Shown here one piece after another: positions 11,045-23,078 of a stretch of 64,000 nucleotides of DNA. Origin of the DNA: Aquatica leii (lineage: Eukaryota > Arthropoda > Insecta > Coleoptera > Lampyridae); assembly GCA_035610365.1 (NCBI GenBank), contig CM069434.1, forward strand, positions 99,126,806 through 99,190,805. The letters are read 5' to 3'. A model generated the notes under the pieces. It had not been told where the DNA came from. It worked only from the letters and a program-made list of their open reading frames with translations, and did no database searches. A program made the translations under genes and the position numbers. Within the stretch, counting starts at the first letter, position 1. Every line of letters begins with the position of its first letter.

Positions 11045-12060
11045 TGTAATAAAAAATTATTTCGAAATAAAGAACGTTTAATAAAAGTAAAAAATAATAA
11101 TTTGACTACGGCAGCAATCGTAAGCACAGACCTCTGGGTATGGGTTTGAATGGAAATAATTACAAAGACGTGAACTCCTTTAATTTATTAACTATAACTT
11201 AATATACTAATTACATTAGAGAACAAAGAACAATATTTGAATTAAACATATTTAGAATAAAACAGTATTTAAAATAAAATATTAGGGCGCCAACAACCTT
11301 TAAATCGGTGATGAATAAAAAGCGTAATATCTTACATCTAATTATTAATTATTGATATTAAATGCAAATGTCGTGAACGTTTGATTTGTTATCGAGTGAA
11401 AAGTTTTAATAACTGAATTTAAAATGTAACTTAATTCCAATTGACTCACCACATGATATGACGTTATCGTATAGCTTCTATTTTAGCACATACTTCTTGA
11501 AGTGATAAAATTCTTTAACAGCAGGAATGAAGCCAATGTGTAATCTAAACTCCCATAAAGGAAAATCCAGTAATTAAACGACAAATCCAAAAAAGTAAAA
11601 GATCCAGAATAAAAAAGTAAAAGAAAGGAAGGCCCTAAATATAAATAATTAGAATGGTTTTTTAAATGACATGCTGTACTCACGCTGCATTTACAACGGC
11701 CTTCAAAATAAATTCCTTTGTCTTAACTATTGCGCAACATTGCGAAACCACTAAAAATGTTGAATTCAATAGACAAATTATATCAAAATAAAGGTCAACT
11801 CACCAATAATTAGATGGAATGAATAAAAATTAAATTGTATGCGTTTTTACGCCATAATCAAGAAAATTTTGTCTTCCTCGCATCACACACGTGAACTGCG
11901 CGAGATTGTTCAAACGGAAGTGGAGGTTTAAGCTACCTCAAGTCGAGTTAGAACAACGCGACGTTGCCAAACTGAATAAATTTACGTGCAATATTAGTTG
12001 CAAAAATAGACGATTGTAAAATTGAATTTTAATTGTAATGAACTCAAACGGGACGTTACA
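11045..12060 (-). repeat. 3' LTR of Gypsy-1
   Basis: A 1016-bp LTR that, read on the minus strand, begins TGTAACGTCCCG at 12,060 and ends TTTTTTATTACA at 11,045, giving the usual TG...CA ends. It aligns along its length with the 5' LTR at 55,240-56,287. The aligned parts include the GGCGCC-containing U5-like region and the block GGAGTTCACG near the end. The adjoining purine tract (12,061-12,075, minus) is GGAGGAGGTG. Confidence 0.88.
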
Positions 12061-12072
12061 CACCTCCTCCAT

Positions 12073-13148
12073 AAAATTTGAAATCGGAAGGTTTCAAACT
12101 GCGGAGTGCAGAACAAAACAAACAAACGCAAAAATTAGCAACAAACGCAAATAAACAACAACAAACGCAAAAAGCAAGTCTCGCAACATCGTTGCACAAG
12201 ACTCAAATTCCAAAACTTATTTCTTAAACAAAATAACTTAGCCTAATGAAATCCTAATCTAAACCTTAAATTAGAAGTCAAAATCGGTAAAGGTAATAAA
12301 ACCTAATAAGTCACAATCGAGGATAGTGGATTACACTTTAGGAATACCGTCCAACCTACCATTTTCGGAAGATGAAACTAGAATTACAAGTTCGACAGTA
12401 CTATGTAACGAAGGAAATAGATAAAAGAGGGACGTCGCGCGAATCCGCGTCATCGTTTGACGTATATTCCACAAATACCAAAACCACTCGAAACAATTTC
12501 CACCTTACTCAATAACTTAAAAGAAAAAAGATTGAAAATAGAATTGAAGAAGAAATACTAAACAAAAGTTCCCAAGGTTAGTCGGCTCTTACGACAAGCA
12601 ACAGGTATTGCTGTGAGAAAATTCTGCTCCCGTCCTCACACAGGGCAAATGAATAAATAACAAGATTAAATACAAAACTTTAAAATGAAAATAAAAATCA
12701 TCACCAATACTTCAAACAAGGAAAATAGGTATTAATGCTCTAAATGAGTTTTAAAGTTACACATATAATTATATGCTCAAAGGTAAACTCAAAATGATCG
12801 TCTTAACAACTGCAAGTAAGCAATTAAAAACTCAAATACGAGAAGACGAGTTCCAGAGAAGAAATTCTCAAAATCGGCAATAAAATGTAATGAAATACAT
12901 CAAAATAAAGCAGTAAAATAACTGCAAATAAAATAAAAGTCTTTGGTCAGCGCATTAACCAAAGAATTCATATACCCACACTGTGGTATAAAATAAACAT
13001 TGAGATTTCCTCAACATAAAATAAAGTATAAAATATAAGGCATCCAATCACTTAGATTGTAATGACCCCCAAGGGTGAGCATCAATAAAATTTAATTAAA
13101 AATGTTAAATCCCAAACCGAAGCTTGAAGTAAAGGAGAATCACAAAAT
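12073..13148 (-). other. Gypsy-1 3' untranslated region
   Basis: About 1.1 kb between the pol stop and the purine tract, without open frames. It is collinear with 57,650-59,210 of Gypsy-2. Conserved blocks include TGATGCTCACC with TTGGGGGTCATTACAATC, CATTTGCCCTGTGTGAGGAC, GGAATATACGTCAAACGATG and ACGTCCCTCTTTTAT. Conservation across two decayed copies only shows common descent, not function. Confidence 0.75.
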
Positions 13149-14116
13149 CTAATGAGGTTTCAAATCTTTAACATGAAAAATTCCTAACGGCTTATTATCA
13201 GGTGAAGATAATCTATAAGTCGTTGGACCCATAACATCAACAACTTTCGCTTCAATAAATTTTGGAGCCAATTTAGAACTAAAATGCTTTGATGCATCAG
13301 AAAGAACGAAATTTTTCTTCCAAACCAAATCTCCAAGTTTAAGTTTTAAAGGTCTACGCCGTAAATTATAAGAATGAGAATTACGCTCGTAAGCTAAATG
13401 AAGATTACGTTTAACTTCTTTAAAAATAGGTGACAATTCATTAATATCTTAAACTAACTGTTCGCGAGTATATAAAGTCAACTCCTCCTCCCTAAAATCT
13501 TTAAACTTACCATAAAAATCTCCAGAAATTGGAACAGTACGACCAAAGGCCAAAAAAGAAGGTGTAAATTTAGTGGACTCGTGCACAGCATTGCGTAACG
13601 CGTGACCAATTTTATGAATTTCAACATCCCAATCTGTATGACTGTCAGAAATATAACTACGAATAGTAGTACCAATCACTTTGTTAACTCTTTCTACGAA
13701 ATTAACCTGTGGGTGATAACTAGCATTAAACCAAACAGAAGAAATTTTATATGACTGCATCAATTTATTAAACAATACACTTTTAAATTGAGGACCATTG
13801 TCCACCATACAAATCTGAGGAACACCATAAACCAAAAATACGTAATTTTCCAAATATTCACAAATATGTTTTGCAGAAGCATTGCGCATCGGATGAATCA
13901 AAGTAAATTTAGTGAACCAATCACAAACAACTAATAAAACTGTATTGCCTTGTTTCGAACGAGGAAAAGGACCTACTAAATCAATTGACATTGAAAAGGG
14001 AATGAAACTTCTTTTTCTTTACCCATAAATCCAAAATGATTAAACTGAGAAGATTTACTCTTACAACAAACAGAACAACGACGAATATATTTAGCAACAT
14101 CAGACTTTAATTTAGG
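13149..14116 (-). pseudogene. Gypsy-1 integrase region
   Basis: Integrase inserts the cDNA into the genome. Reading leftward, the zinc-binding region appears after 14,116 (RRCSVCCKSKSS). The catalytic core runs 13,991-13,449: MSIDLVGPFP gives the first Asp, CMVDNGPQFKS the second, and FVERVNKVIGTTIR the Glu, so the D,D,E triad is visible. The C-terminal part (13,436-13,149) contains LRRRPLKLKLGDLVW and GIFHVKDLKPH. The frame is broken by stops at about 14,116 and 13,449-13,451 and a frameshift near 13,995. This copy is inactive. Confidence 0.9.
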
Positions 14117-15373
14117 CTAATAATATAATTCTTTAATTTTCGAAAAGGTCTTGGTAACACCTAAATGCGAAGAAGAAGGGTCATCATGACACTGAAGTAA
14201 AATTGATTTCCGTAAACTTTTAGGAACCACTAATTTCCACTCAACTAAATTTGAATTAATTTCTAAATTATTTGAAACGAATTTATAAAGTTTTCCATCA
14301 TCTATTCTCCAATCAGGATACAAATCTGGTTTATTAGTAATATTATCAATCATCTTTAAATACCAAGGATCAAAATCAGTAATAGAAAATTCCAAAGAAC
14401 TAATTTCCAAAGGTGCACGAGAAAGAGCGTCAGGAACAACATTAAGTTTTCCCTTACGGTGAATGACTTTAAAATCAAATTGTTGAAGCTTTACGCTCCA
14501 TCGAGCTAAACGACCTGAAGGATCTTTTAAATTATTAAGCCAAATCAAAGAATGATGATCAGTAACAACTTTAAAATGAGTACCTTCAATATAAGGACGA
14601 AATTTATGAATTGCAAAAATAACGGCTAAAAGTTCACGTTCGGTAATTGAATAATTACGTTCGGCTTTATTCAAAGTACGAGACGCATAAGCAATGACTT
14701 TTTCATTTGCTTCTTCCCCTTGGGTAAGAACACAACCTACTCCATAATTGGAAGCATCACATTGTAAATAAAATGGTTTAGTACAATCAGGACTAGCTAA
14801 AATAGGTGCTTCTACTAAGCGTGATTTCATTATATCAAATGAATCTAAAGCTTCTTCAGTCCAAACAACAGTTTCTTTCTTCTTCTTTCCTTTCAACAAA
14901 TTATTAATAGGAACCAAAATAGTTGAAAAATCTGAAATGAATCTACGATACCAACTACACATACCAGTAAAACGTTTGATTTCCGTGGCTGTCTTAGGTA
15001 ACGGAAAATTAACAATTGCATCAATTTTAGAAGGATCGGTTTGAAGACCATTATTATTAATAAGATAACCTAGATATGACAATTCAGGTACTGAAATGTC
15101 CAATTGTGAAAATTGATTCACCATTTGAGATATAAAAACAGTCGGAGACTCTTTAACTAATTGCTTTCGAGATTTTATCTCAGCTAACAAATTTTCATTG
15201 TAATCTTCAGGTAAGAAATCTTGTTTCAATTTAAGAACCAATTCATCCCAAGAATTAACAGTAGGTCGAACAGCACGATAAACCAGAATCAGCAAAAAGA
15301 TCAATTGCACCATCAAAGAATTCCTGAGAACTAACTTTACGCGCAACTCTAAGTTCATTACAACGTTGAACAA
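14117..15373 (-). pseudogene. Gypsy-1 gag capsid fused in frame to RT thumb/connection and RNase H
   Basis: One long open frame of 418 codons. The first third is gag capsid-like (SWDELVLKLKQDFLP, LAEIKSRKQ). At about residue 100 it passes without a stop into the end of RT (LSYLGYLINNNGLQTDPSKI), then the connection segment (RFTGMCSWYRRFI). RNase H follows (QCDASNYGVGCVL, ITERELLAVIFAI, TDHHSLIWL) and then the start of integrase (ILLQCHDDPSSSHLG). Nucleocapsid, protease and the RT fingers/palm with the YVDD box are absent. The first 30 or so residues are a frame-shifted reading of gag and not meaningful. The join is exact and in frame, as expected for a deletion derivative that may once have been translated. 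Confidence 0.85.
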
Positions 15374-15686
15374 AAGACAAAACTGAAATATCTTTAGGAT
15401 TTTCAGTAAACTTTAACTGCCATTTATAAATTGGTAAACGACTACTCGACGATTGAAAAGTATGTAATAAATTTGAAAAATCGTTACTTGAAAATGTAAC
15501 TGAAGGAATAGACGTATTCATATTAGTCGTAGTTGGAATTGAAGTTGTAACATTAATGTCAACAGAAGAAGTAACTTGAACAGAAGTAGATTCATGCTCA
15601 ATAGCCTCAACAAAATAATTAAAATCAGAAGATAACCCTTGTGTTTCATCAACACTCTCAAGCAAAGCTAATGAATCAGTAACCAT
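15255..15686 (-). pseudogene. Gypsy-1 gag N-terminal part
   Basis: A 143-codon frame starting at 15,686. After a T/S-rich leader (TTTNMNTSIP is shared with Gypsy-2 gag at about 57,530) it shows the retrotransposon gag pattern: RLPIYKWQLKF, VLSFVQRCNELRVAR and SSQEFFDGAIDLFADSGL. A one-base frameshift near 15,285 ends it, and capsid continues in the next frame. The match of the leader to Gypsy-2 supports the family link. Confidence 0.8.
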
Positions 15687-15689
15687 ACG

Positions 15690-16510
15690 TATTAAATTTT
15701 ATTTTTATTTTTATTTTATATATTTTTATTAATTACCACCTACAATATACGTCTCTCCCGTATCCCTACAGTCCTCCATGCAAACCTTCCGTTATTCAAA
15801 ACAGTGCTGTAGTGTATTTCTGTTCGCTCCTTCAAGACGTATGTAGCTATCTCTTTCACACTATAAAAAAATAAAAATATTCTTGAGAACTTATGGTATG
15901 TAACGTTATGTAAATCTGGGGTTTTTGAAGCGCTCTATCTTTGAAACAAGGGCAGATTTTTTAATGAGACTAACGGCACTATCCAGCACTATCGAAGCAC
16001 TATCATTAACAATTGAAAAACTTTTAGTATTTGAATCTGGCACTGCCAACTTAATGAAGGTTTACACTGCCGTACTCATTTGTTTTTGTTAATAACTTTA
16101 TAAATATACTAGCACAATATTTTTAATTATCAGCAATTAAATAGCACAAGATTTATAGATAAAGCATTTTTAAATCCCTCGACTGGGTACGACCAACTTC
16201 TTGAGCCTATTTGAATTACGCGGCTATAAAATCAGCTCTGCCATCATATTTTGTTTATGATTTTTATTCTTTGTGGTACAAACTCTGAAAACACAAATAA
16301 TAAATTTGTTTTAGGTTCTGAAGATGTCCACTGCAAAGTGTAACAAAAGCTCAGCAAAGTTTACAAACGGAATTAATCTAGAATGGAAAGTTATGGTAAA
16401 TGTACATTGGGTAGAACCCTAAATTTATTTTAGATGACGTTTTTTATGTGGTTGAAATATTTGTGTTGTTTTTTCTTAGGGTTATTAAGTCGTAGAGGCA
16501 CATAACATAC
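15690..16510 (-). repeat. Right arm of the large inverted repeat, with Tc1/mariner transposase C-terminus
   Basis: The reverse complement matches the left arm from about 7640. Near 15,865-15,729 it encodes, on the minus strand, VKEIATYVLKERTEIHYSTV. After a frameshift this continues as MEDCRDTGETYIVGGN with a stop at 15,729-15,731, a typical Tc1-type C-terminus. It lacks the CCCAG insertion, so it serves as the empty-site reference for that element. The outer boundary is near 16,510. Confidence 0.75.
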
Positions 16511-16519
16511 CTGTACAAT

Positions 16520-18630
16520 TTTTTAATTTTTTAATTTATATTATATAATTTTATAATAATAGTTTCTGCTTAAATCTGTAAACTGTAACTAAAACATAAA
16601 AAAAACTATATTTTATAAAGATACCTTATTCATTTGTGTTTTTTTTTATTTTATTAGTATTAACAGATTATTTCGTTTCAGCACACCGTTTGATTTATTG
16701 CAATGATTATTTTATCAACTCATTCGTATTGATTTAGTCAGCAAGTTTCGATAATAATTCATTCTTCGCAGAATCGTCGATTTTTAGTACATACTAAAAA
16801 AATAGTCTGGTGCTAGTAACAATAGCGCTAAAACTTTAAATCTTGTTTTTTTAGTACTTCAGAAGCTGTAAGCGTCGACATATAAAACATTGCGTAAGTG
16901 CGGTCTTTCTTAGTATTTCTATAAATAACAAAAAAATATTTTTGATAAACTTGTTTTGGTAAACAAATTTATTAAAAGCAGTTGCACAATAATACTAGGT
17001 AAACATTACAAATATTGTATATACGCAAATAAATTTACGTTATAAACGTGCATAACCTTTCATTAGGTTATTTACTTCTATTGTGTAATAATTGTCAACA
17101 CATTAAATTACTGCAACTTATTTTATACTGAAAATAATGTTTGATCTGAAGACACAGTTATAGTCATAAAACGTGTATTTGACATTTGCTTATTCCTAAT
17201 TAAACATTTTTTTTAAATACAATAAACAAACGTTTATACCTAATTTAACTTCTCTCAAAAAAAAATCTACCACAACGATTAAAGTCATTAATATCTTTAC
17301 AGTTTCGTAACTTCCATTGTTTTCATTTGTTTCAAAACAAAAACGCGTTAGCAAAGTGCTGTACTTGCATTTCAACAGTAAAAAAGCTCAAATAAAATAG
17401 TTTACGTACACATTAATCTTATTACGCTAACTCGAGTTTATACAGCGCTGCTTTTGTGAAGTTTTCTCATAAAAATTCTAATTAGCTAAATTGTAACATC
17501 ACTAACTGCTTTTGTTTTAAAAAGTATTTTATAAGTGATTATTTAGATAGTTTGTACAATCATAAATAATGCATAAGCCGTTTGAAAATTGGTATTATAA
17601 ATATTACATATTTATGTGCATAACTGCAAGTTAATAATATGGTAAATAGCCAAGTACTCTTCTAAAGAGTAGAGTTAACTTGACAAGAATGCATGTATGT
17701 ATGTATGTAGCAGTTTTTAAATTAATGCAATAAAGTGGTCATTTTTATTGATATCTCAAGGGGATTAAAAGTTAGATAGCACACATGACAATATTTTATA
17801 ACGGCATCACATAAAAATGACTGAGTTCTTTAAATTTAACAAAGAATGTAACATTTTACGATTTTGTTTTTTAACCAATAACTTAGGTGTTGCATAAACC
17901 TGCTTGGCAAATTAAAAGAAAAGAAAGGTCACATAATTAGCACCAAAGCAATTTTTTACTTGTTACTTTTAGATTGGTAATATACTTTTTATTGTTTTAT
18001 AATTTGAGGACGCCGTAGCACGTGTAAATGATAATAAAAATATTATTTAAATACTGCTGCTTCCATCGCAAACAAGGTCGTTAGTGCGTAGTTGCGTAAT
18101 GATGAAAAAACTGTAGAACCGCACAGTGATCGATATCTACGTAAAATTATGTTTTCAAAGTCTAAAAATACGTTAAAATTTTATTAAAATTGTAAAAAAT
18201 TCACAGATATCGCAAATCCTGTAACTATCGGAAGGTGTTGAAAACAAACACAATATTACATACGTAATATAATGAACAAGGTTTATTGCGATTTTCAAAA
18301 ATAAGAATGCATACATAAATAATAAAAAGATTAAAAAACAGAAATAACTAGTATTCTAGGTGCATATTAAACGAGAATAGAGTCGTATGATATTTCACCA
18401 ATTGTTTGTATTAAAGATTTGTTCATGAAATGGCTGAGAATTGTTTCTCATAACCTCTTCATCGCTGGAAGATGATGAATCAGCAACACCAATGACATAT
18501 GGAGAATGTTTTGTGATAACAAATGATGAGGGATGTACGGCAAGAAACACAACGTAAGCAACAAAATCACAAAACATCGAACTTTATTTGACACAATATA
18601 TTTTCAAGGCAAAAAATCACCTTCGCAAAG
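16520..18630. other. No gene recognised
   Basis: AT-rich DNA with a (TGTA)n microsatellite near 17,693-17,710. A 60-codon minus ORF at 18,395-18,577 contains VADSSSSSDEEVMRNN, an acidic-serine run seen in some transposon proteins, but it is too short to assign. Nothing else was supported. Confidence 0.5.
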
Positions 18631-18936
18631 TTTAATTAGAGGAAATGTGGGTAGCCCCGGCCACCTAAGGAAAAGTTTCATTTTTGACACAATACTCATA
18701 GTTTATGAAAAAATATGAGGTTTTTATTAAAAAGCAATGGTTTTTAAATAATATATTTGAATCTTCAACAGTAAAAGTGTTTTTCAAAATAGTTACACGA
18801 AAATATAAAAAATGGAAATAAAACAGAATTCTGAAACATGGCGGGTAGCCCCAGACATACCTTTTTTTGGTCGGGTAACACCGGACAAATTTAAAAATGC
18901 AAACAAATATTATTATTTATACAAAAATTGCCGGAA

Positions 18937-21053
18937 TTACATAACACAATGATCACAAGTAAAATTTATAGATGTTTCTGGCAGGGCTGCGCATTGTTCA
19001 TGTGCCCATCCACGACACTTGTGACATTGTATCCAGTCCTCTTCAAACGATTCCTGGCATATAATACAGCAGGCTTTCTCTTGAGTTGGTAAAACGTCTG
19101 ATGTATTTGGCATTATTTTATAGTTTTCTGATGTACTGGGTGTTGATTTAAAACCTTTCGTCATATTAGATTTGGGTTTAAACTTTATTTTTTCCTTTAA
19201 ATTTAAATTCCTTTTAGGCGGGACCTTTCGTTTCACTTGTTCTTTTTCTTTTAAAATATTTTTAAACGGCGTGGAAGTTAGTATCTCGCTTTTCTCCGAT
19301 CTTTTTTTCTAGATTCCAATCTCTTCTTTGAGGCATCTGGTAGAGGACACAATGACTCTAGAGTTTGCTTAAAGCTGCTTGAGTCACTTCGATGAACCAA
19401 CCCTGTTCTCAGTCGCCTTTTTCCCTCAACATTGCATTTGTAAAATCGATTGCATGAGATGCTTGATATACCCACTGGTGACGTTTGCTTTGAAGTTGTG
19501 TTTTGGGGTGATGGTTTACAGTGTGGTGGTGTATGGTGCGGTGGTGTATGGTGTGGTGGTGTATTGTGTGGTGGTGTATGGCGTGGTGGTGTATGATGTG
19601 ATGGTGTATAGCGTTGTGGTGTATGCTGTGGTGCTGTATGGTGTGCTGGTGTGTAGTGTGCTGATGTGTAGTGTGTTGGTGTATGATAAGACAACGAATC
19701 TTCAGCTGTAATATGTGATAAGTTAGAACTACTAATATCTTTTGAAGTCAGAGGGGCTGATGGCATTGGACAATTTTGCTTCTGACAAATTGATATGTTC
19801 GTTATTTCAGATGACATAAAATCAAGATCATCAAATTTTTGCGGATTAAGAGGAACAATTCCTGTGCACTCGAAACCTTTTTGGGCAATTGCTACTCTAG
19901 AAACTTTGGTGAAGGCAGTATTAACGAGTCCAGCAATTTCATATTCTGATATTCGTACTCCAGGATTTCGTCTCATCCACAAGCCACTAGCTTCATAAAG
20001 AGCGTCTTTAAATGGTTTCATGAATGTTCTGTCAAGCGGTTGAAGCTTGTGGGTAGTATGCGGCGAAGTGCTAATCATATGGATGTTATGTTCACGGGCA
20101 AATGTAATGACGTTTAAGTCCTTATGACTTGCATGTTCGTCCAGTACAAGTAATATTGGTCGTTCTTTAGATGGATTTGCAAATTTACAAAAGTGAGTCA
20201 TCCATTTAAGAAAAAGATCAGAATTCATCCAACCATTCGGTTGTGCTTCAGCAACACTCTCTACTGGTGCACCTATTCTTAGTCTGTCGTTTATTCGGGT
20301 ACGTGGGTACACAAAAAAGGGAGGTATAAAGTGTCCACCAGCAGACATACAAAACAAAACTGTGACGTTTTTGCCTCTCTCGGCAGAAGTTATCTTGCCC
20401 ACTTGTCTGATTCCTTTCGGGGATATCACTTTTGTGTGCTTGTGAACTATACTAACCGCAGTTTTGTCGCAATTATAAGTTGTGTACGAAGTAAAATTAA
20501 ATTTTTCATTCAACAATAAAAGTCCATTAAAGAACCTTTCCACTTAAGGTCTATTCAATCCTACACATCGCATGAGGCTTGTAGACTCGGGTGTCCTTAA
20601 TGAAATATCGGGATGTCTAATCATAAAGGCTTTATAGAAGTCTTTACCAGCAGATTTAGTTTCTCTGTTAAAACGATGTTGTATTTTCAGATTTTCAGCC
20701 AGTTCAAAAGCTAAATGTAGAAATTCTTTTCTAGATAATGGCATCAGCCTGCTTGTCAAATCCTTTATATGATTAACTAGAATGTTTTCGTATTCAGAGT
20801 TAAATGTTTGATTGAATCGTCCAAGTTTGGCGTTGAGCAAAACTTCTTTGCCACTTCGTAAGGCTTTTACTCTGTCAGAAAGTATACTTCTTGGAACTGA
20901 GTATCCTAGAGCTGCTTGCCTCACACCCATTTTGTCCGATATTACTGCGTCACAAGCTTTTTTCATGTTTTCTACAGACCAGTTCCCCCTGTTACTCTGC
21001 TTACCTTTGAATTTAGGCATTGTTCGTGTAAAATGTAAGCCTGGAACAAACAC
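18937..21053 (-). pseudogene. pogo-type transposase (HTH + DDD + PHD-like finger), one stop and one frameshift
   Basis: The gene starts at 21,053 or at the internal Met of MPKFKGKQSNRGNW (about 21,020). Residues 12-75 form a psq-type helix-turn-helix (MKKACDAVISDKMGVRQAA), followed by a CENP-B-type HTH. An in-frame TAA at 20,544-20,546 interrupts it. Then comes the DDE_1 core with the triad at YNCDKTAVS, LLVLDEHASH and KLQPLDRTFMKPFK. A proline/histidine repeat (HTPPHHTPPH type) follows. One base is gained or lost near 19,300, after which the frame continues as EILTSTPFKN into a C-terminal finger with CCIICQESF, WIQCHKCRGWAHEQC and CDHC. The PHD-like C4HC3 spacing would bind two zincs. Only two lesions separate this from an open gene. 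Confidence 0.92.
19500..19695 (-). repeat. 15-bp coding minisatellite in the pogo transposase
   Basis: About twelve copies of a 15-base unit encode the pentapeptide HxTPP/HYTPx. The period is a multiple of three, so copy-number change keeps the frame. It lies between the catalytic core and the PHD-like finger, in a region where pogo-type transposases have a disordered linker. It is low complexity and probably length-variable. Confidence 0.85.
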
Positions 21054-21509
21054 AATTGTAAGTAATTATATAAAAATCTAATTATTTACAGTTATTCTTG
21101 TGTCCGACACTACCCTCCACGAACGTGTCCGGGGTTACCCTCCAGACAGCATTCCAAAAATCTATGTTTAAAAATTATCTGGGCAAACTTTCAAAAACAA
21201 CTGACGCTAAATAATGTATCATAATAATTCTAAACCATAATTATTATTATATAAAACCTATAAACTTACCGATTTACCCACAATGCTGTACACAATAGTA
21301 CTTGTAATTTTACCTTATCACACTGAGAGACAAAACACTAGTACAACTTTGACACGACTCAACCGAATGCCGTTAGAACACGTGCATACTACATATTAAA
21401 GCTTTATTTTATATTCTTAAATCTAACTAAGCACGTTTTCTCGTTTTAAGTAGCAAAACTAGAAGTGTCCGAGGTTACCCACTGGCCGGGCTACCCACAT
21501 TTCCCCTAA

Positions 21510-23078
21510 TAATATTGCGTTCACAAGCATGTTATGCGAGAAAAGGTCGAACAAATTGAGCCTCACGTCCACTGATTGCCATTTTCTGCTGGCTTAGATA
21601 CGGTTAAAAGCATTCGGATAAATGTAAAATTTAAAATTTTCTCCGGACACAATTAATTTTAAAGCCAAAGTGGAACTTTCAGAAATTTTGCCAGACTTTG
21701 ATTGAATACGTTCGGATTAAATAAACAATTTATATTGCGTGATTCATGACAATTGTTTCACCACACTCTAATTAGTTGACACGCGTTTTAAAAGAAAACA
21801 AAACAAAATGATTGCTGGACTTTACCAGAGTTTTATAACGGTTCACAATTCAACAGCTTCTAAGATTATTAAATGGTTCGAACTATGTTGCCACATCCTT
21901 TCTGATGTAAAAGTTTCGAAGTGGAAATTTCACCTGTGGAAATGTGCATCCACAGTTTAAAAACTGTTTTTTTTTTCAACAATTTCTCGCGTTTGCGACT
22001 CCCTGTCATATCTAAAAAAGATTTACAGCAGACTGGACTTGCAACAAAAACATTTCGCGACGTGAAATAATGGACATGCATTTTTATTACAATCTCTAGC
22101 TGTTCTTAGCGTGATCTTTTGGTGCAAAAAAAAAGAAAACTAATCTTATAAGCGACCCGTCAATTGCCAAAGACAAAGAACAGAAAATATTAAATTTGCT
22201 ATCTCCGTTTGCAACAAAAAAACAAACGAAAAACCTCGTTAAACGATAGAATTAAATTTAAATAGTTATTCTCAATTTTCGCGCGTTAGATAGTATCTCA
22301 ATTCATCGTATATCTCGTACAATAATCAAATAAAAAACTTACAAACGCATATCCAAATAAATCTAACTAATTTCTGACCTTTCAAAAGAAAAACTCCCGT
22401 ATGCAACTTTTTTCGTTTTTGCACCGCGTCAGGGTTTTTAAAACATTCGTTTAAAACTCTCCTCATTCTTTGTACGCAATTTTGACTTTATATCCTAAAA
22501 CCTTCTTTTCTGATTGGGCAAGTTCACGAACGCTCTTAGTACCATATATGCCAATTGGCTTTTCTTTTACTCAATCTGTTAAAAGCGTCAATTTTATTTT
22601 ACATACTTTCGTTCTATGCTGATAACTTTACAGTAAAATCATTTATGACTCAAACTAGTAATTTCTGATAGTTTCTATTATAAAACTTTATAAATCAGAT
22701 TTATTAAATTACTACTTCGTTTACGCATTCTAAAATTTAAATATAAATTATCGGTTTAGTCAAACATGTGTGTTTCGGGCTAGTTGATTTTGGTGATCAC
22801 CGCGTTTTTTTACGGGTAAGGGTACCTTTGTCAATATGGTAATATATGGAGTTGTTTTTCTTGTAAACCATCCTGCATCGAAACCGCCACAATTTTTCTA
22901 TTAAGATGATTTCCTTAATTTTCTTAGATTTATTTGGACAGCGGGAGAACAAATCAACATACTAGAAAGACACCTGCAAATTATAGTGAATTTTTGCTAC
23001 TAGATTAACCTGTGACCCCCACACTGTCGGACCGTCGCCCCCAGGGTTCACATGGGTTGAATTATGTTCTCAGACAAT
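21510..23078. other. No gene recognised
   Basis: AT-rich with only short ORFs. A GC-rich patch at about 23,005-23,050 (CTGTGACCCCCACACTGTCG, then GACCGTCGCCCCCAGGG) stands out but has no assignable structure. No terminal repeats or RNA genes were seen. Confidence 0.5.

Larger units (their letters stand above)
11045..15689 (-). mobile_element. Ty3/Gypsy retrotransposon, 5'-truncated copy (Gypsy-1)
   Basis: The element reads leftward: gag, a shortened pol, a 3' untranslated region, a purine tract and a 3' LTR. The 3' half from the pol stop to the LTR is closely collinear with 57,650-60,008 on the plus strand, so both are one family. No 5' LTR or primer site exists: beyond the gag start at 15,686 the sequence becomes the inverted Tc1-type arm. 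Gag runs straight into RT/RNase H through an internal deletion, so protease, nucleocapsid and the RT catalytic core are gone. Confidence 0.9.
18639..21506 (-). mobile_element. pogo-type (Tc1/mariner superfamily) DNA transposon with PHD-like finger
   Basis: A 2868-bp element flanked by TA at 18,637-18,638 and 21,507-21,508. Its ends are inverted repeats: left GAGGAAATGTGGGTAGCCCC, right (reverse complement) GGGGAAATGTGGGTAGCCC followed by GGCCA. Further GGGTAGCCCC/GGGTAAC-type words lie inside both ends (about 18,841 and 18,873; 21,130 and 21,470), probably transposase-binding subterminal repeats. One broken transposase gene fills the interior on the minus strand. It is the best-preserved DNA transposon in the window. 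Confidence 0.93.

Noticed and set aside
19379-19711. 110-codon plus-strand ORF rich in Val/Tyr repeats
   Set aside because: It is the antisense reading of the HTPP minisatellite in the pogo transposase.
23005-23050. GC-rich CCCCCAC...CGCCCCCAGG patch as a structured RNA
   Set aside because: The two C-rich words are direct rather than complementary; no stable fold was evident by eye.
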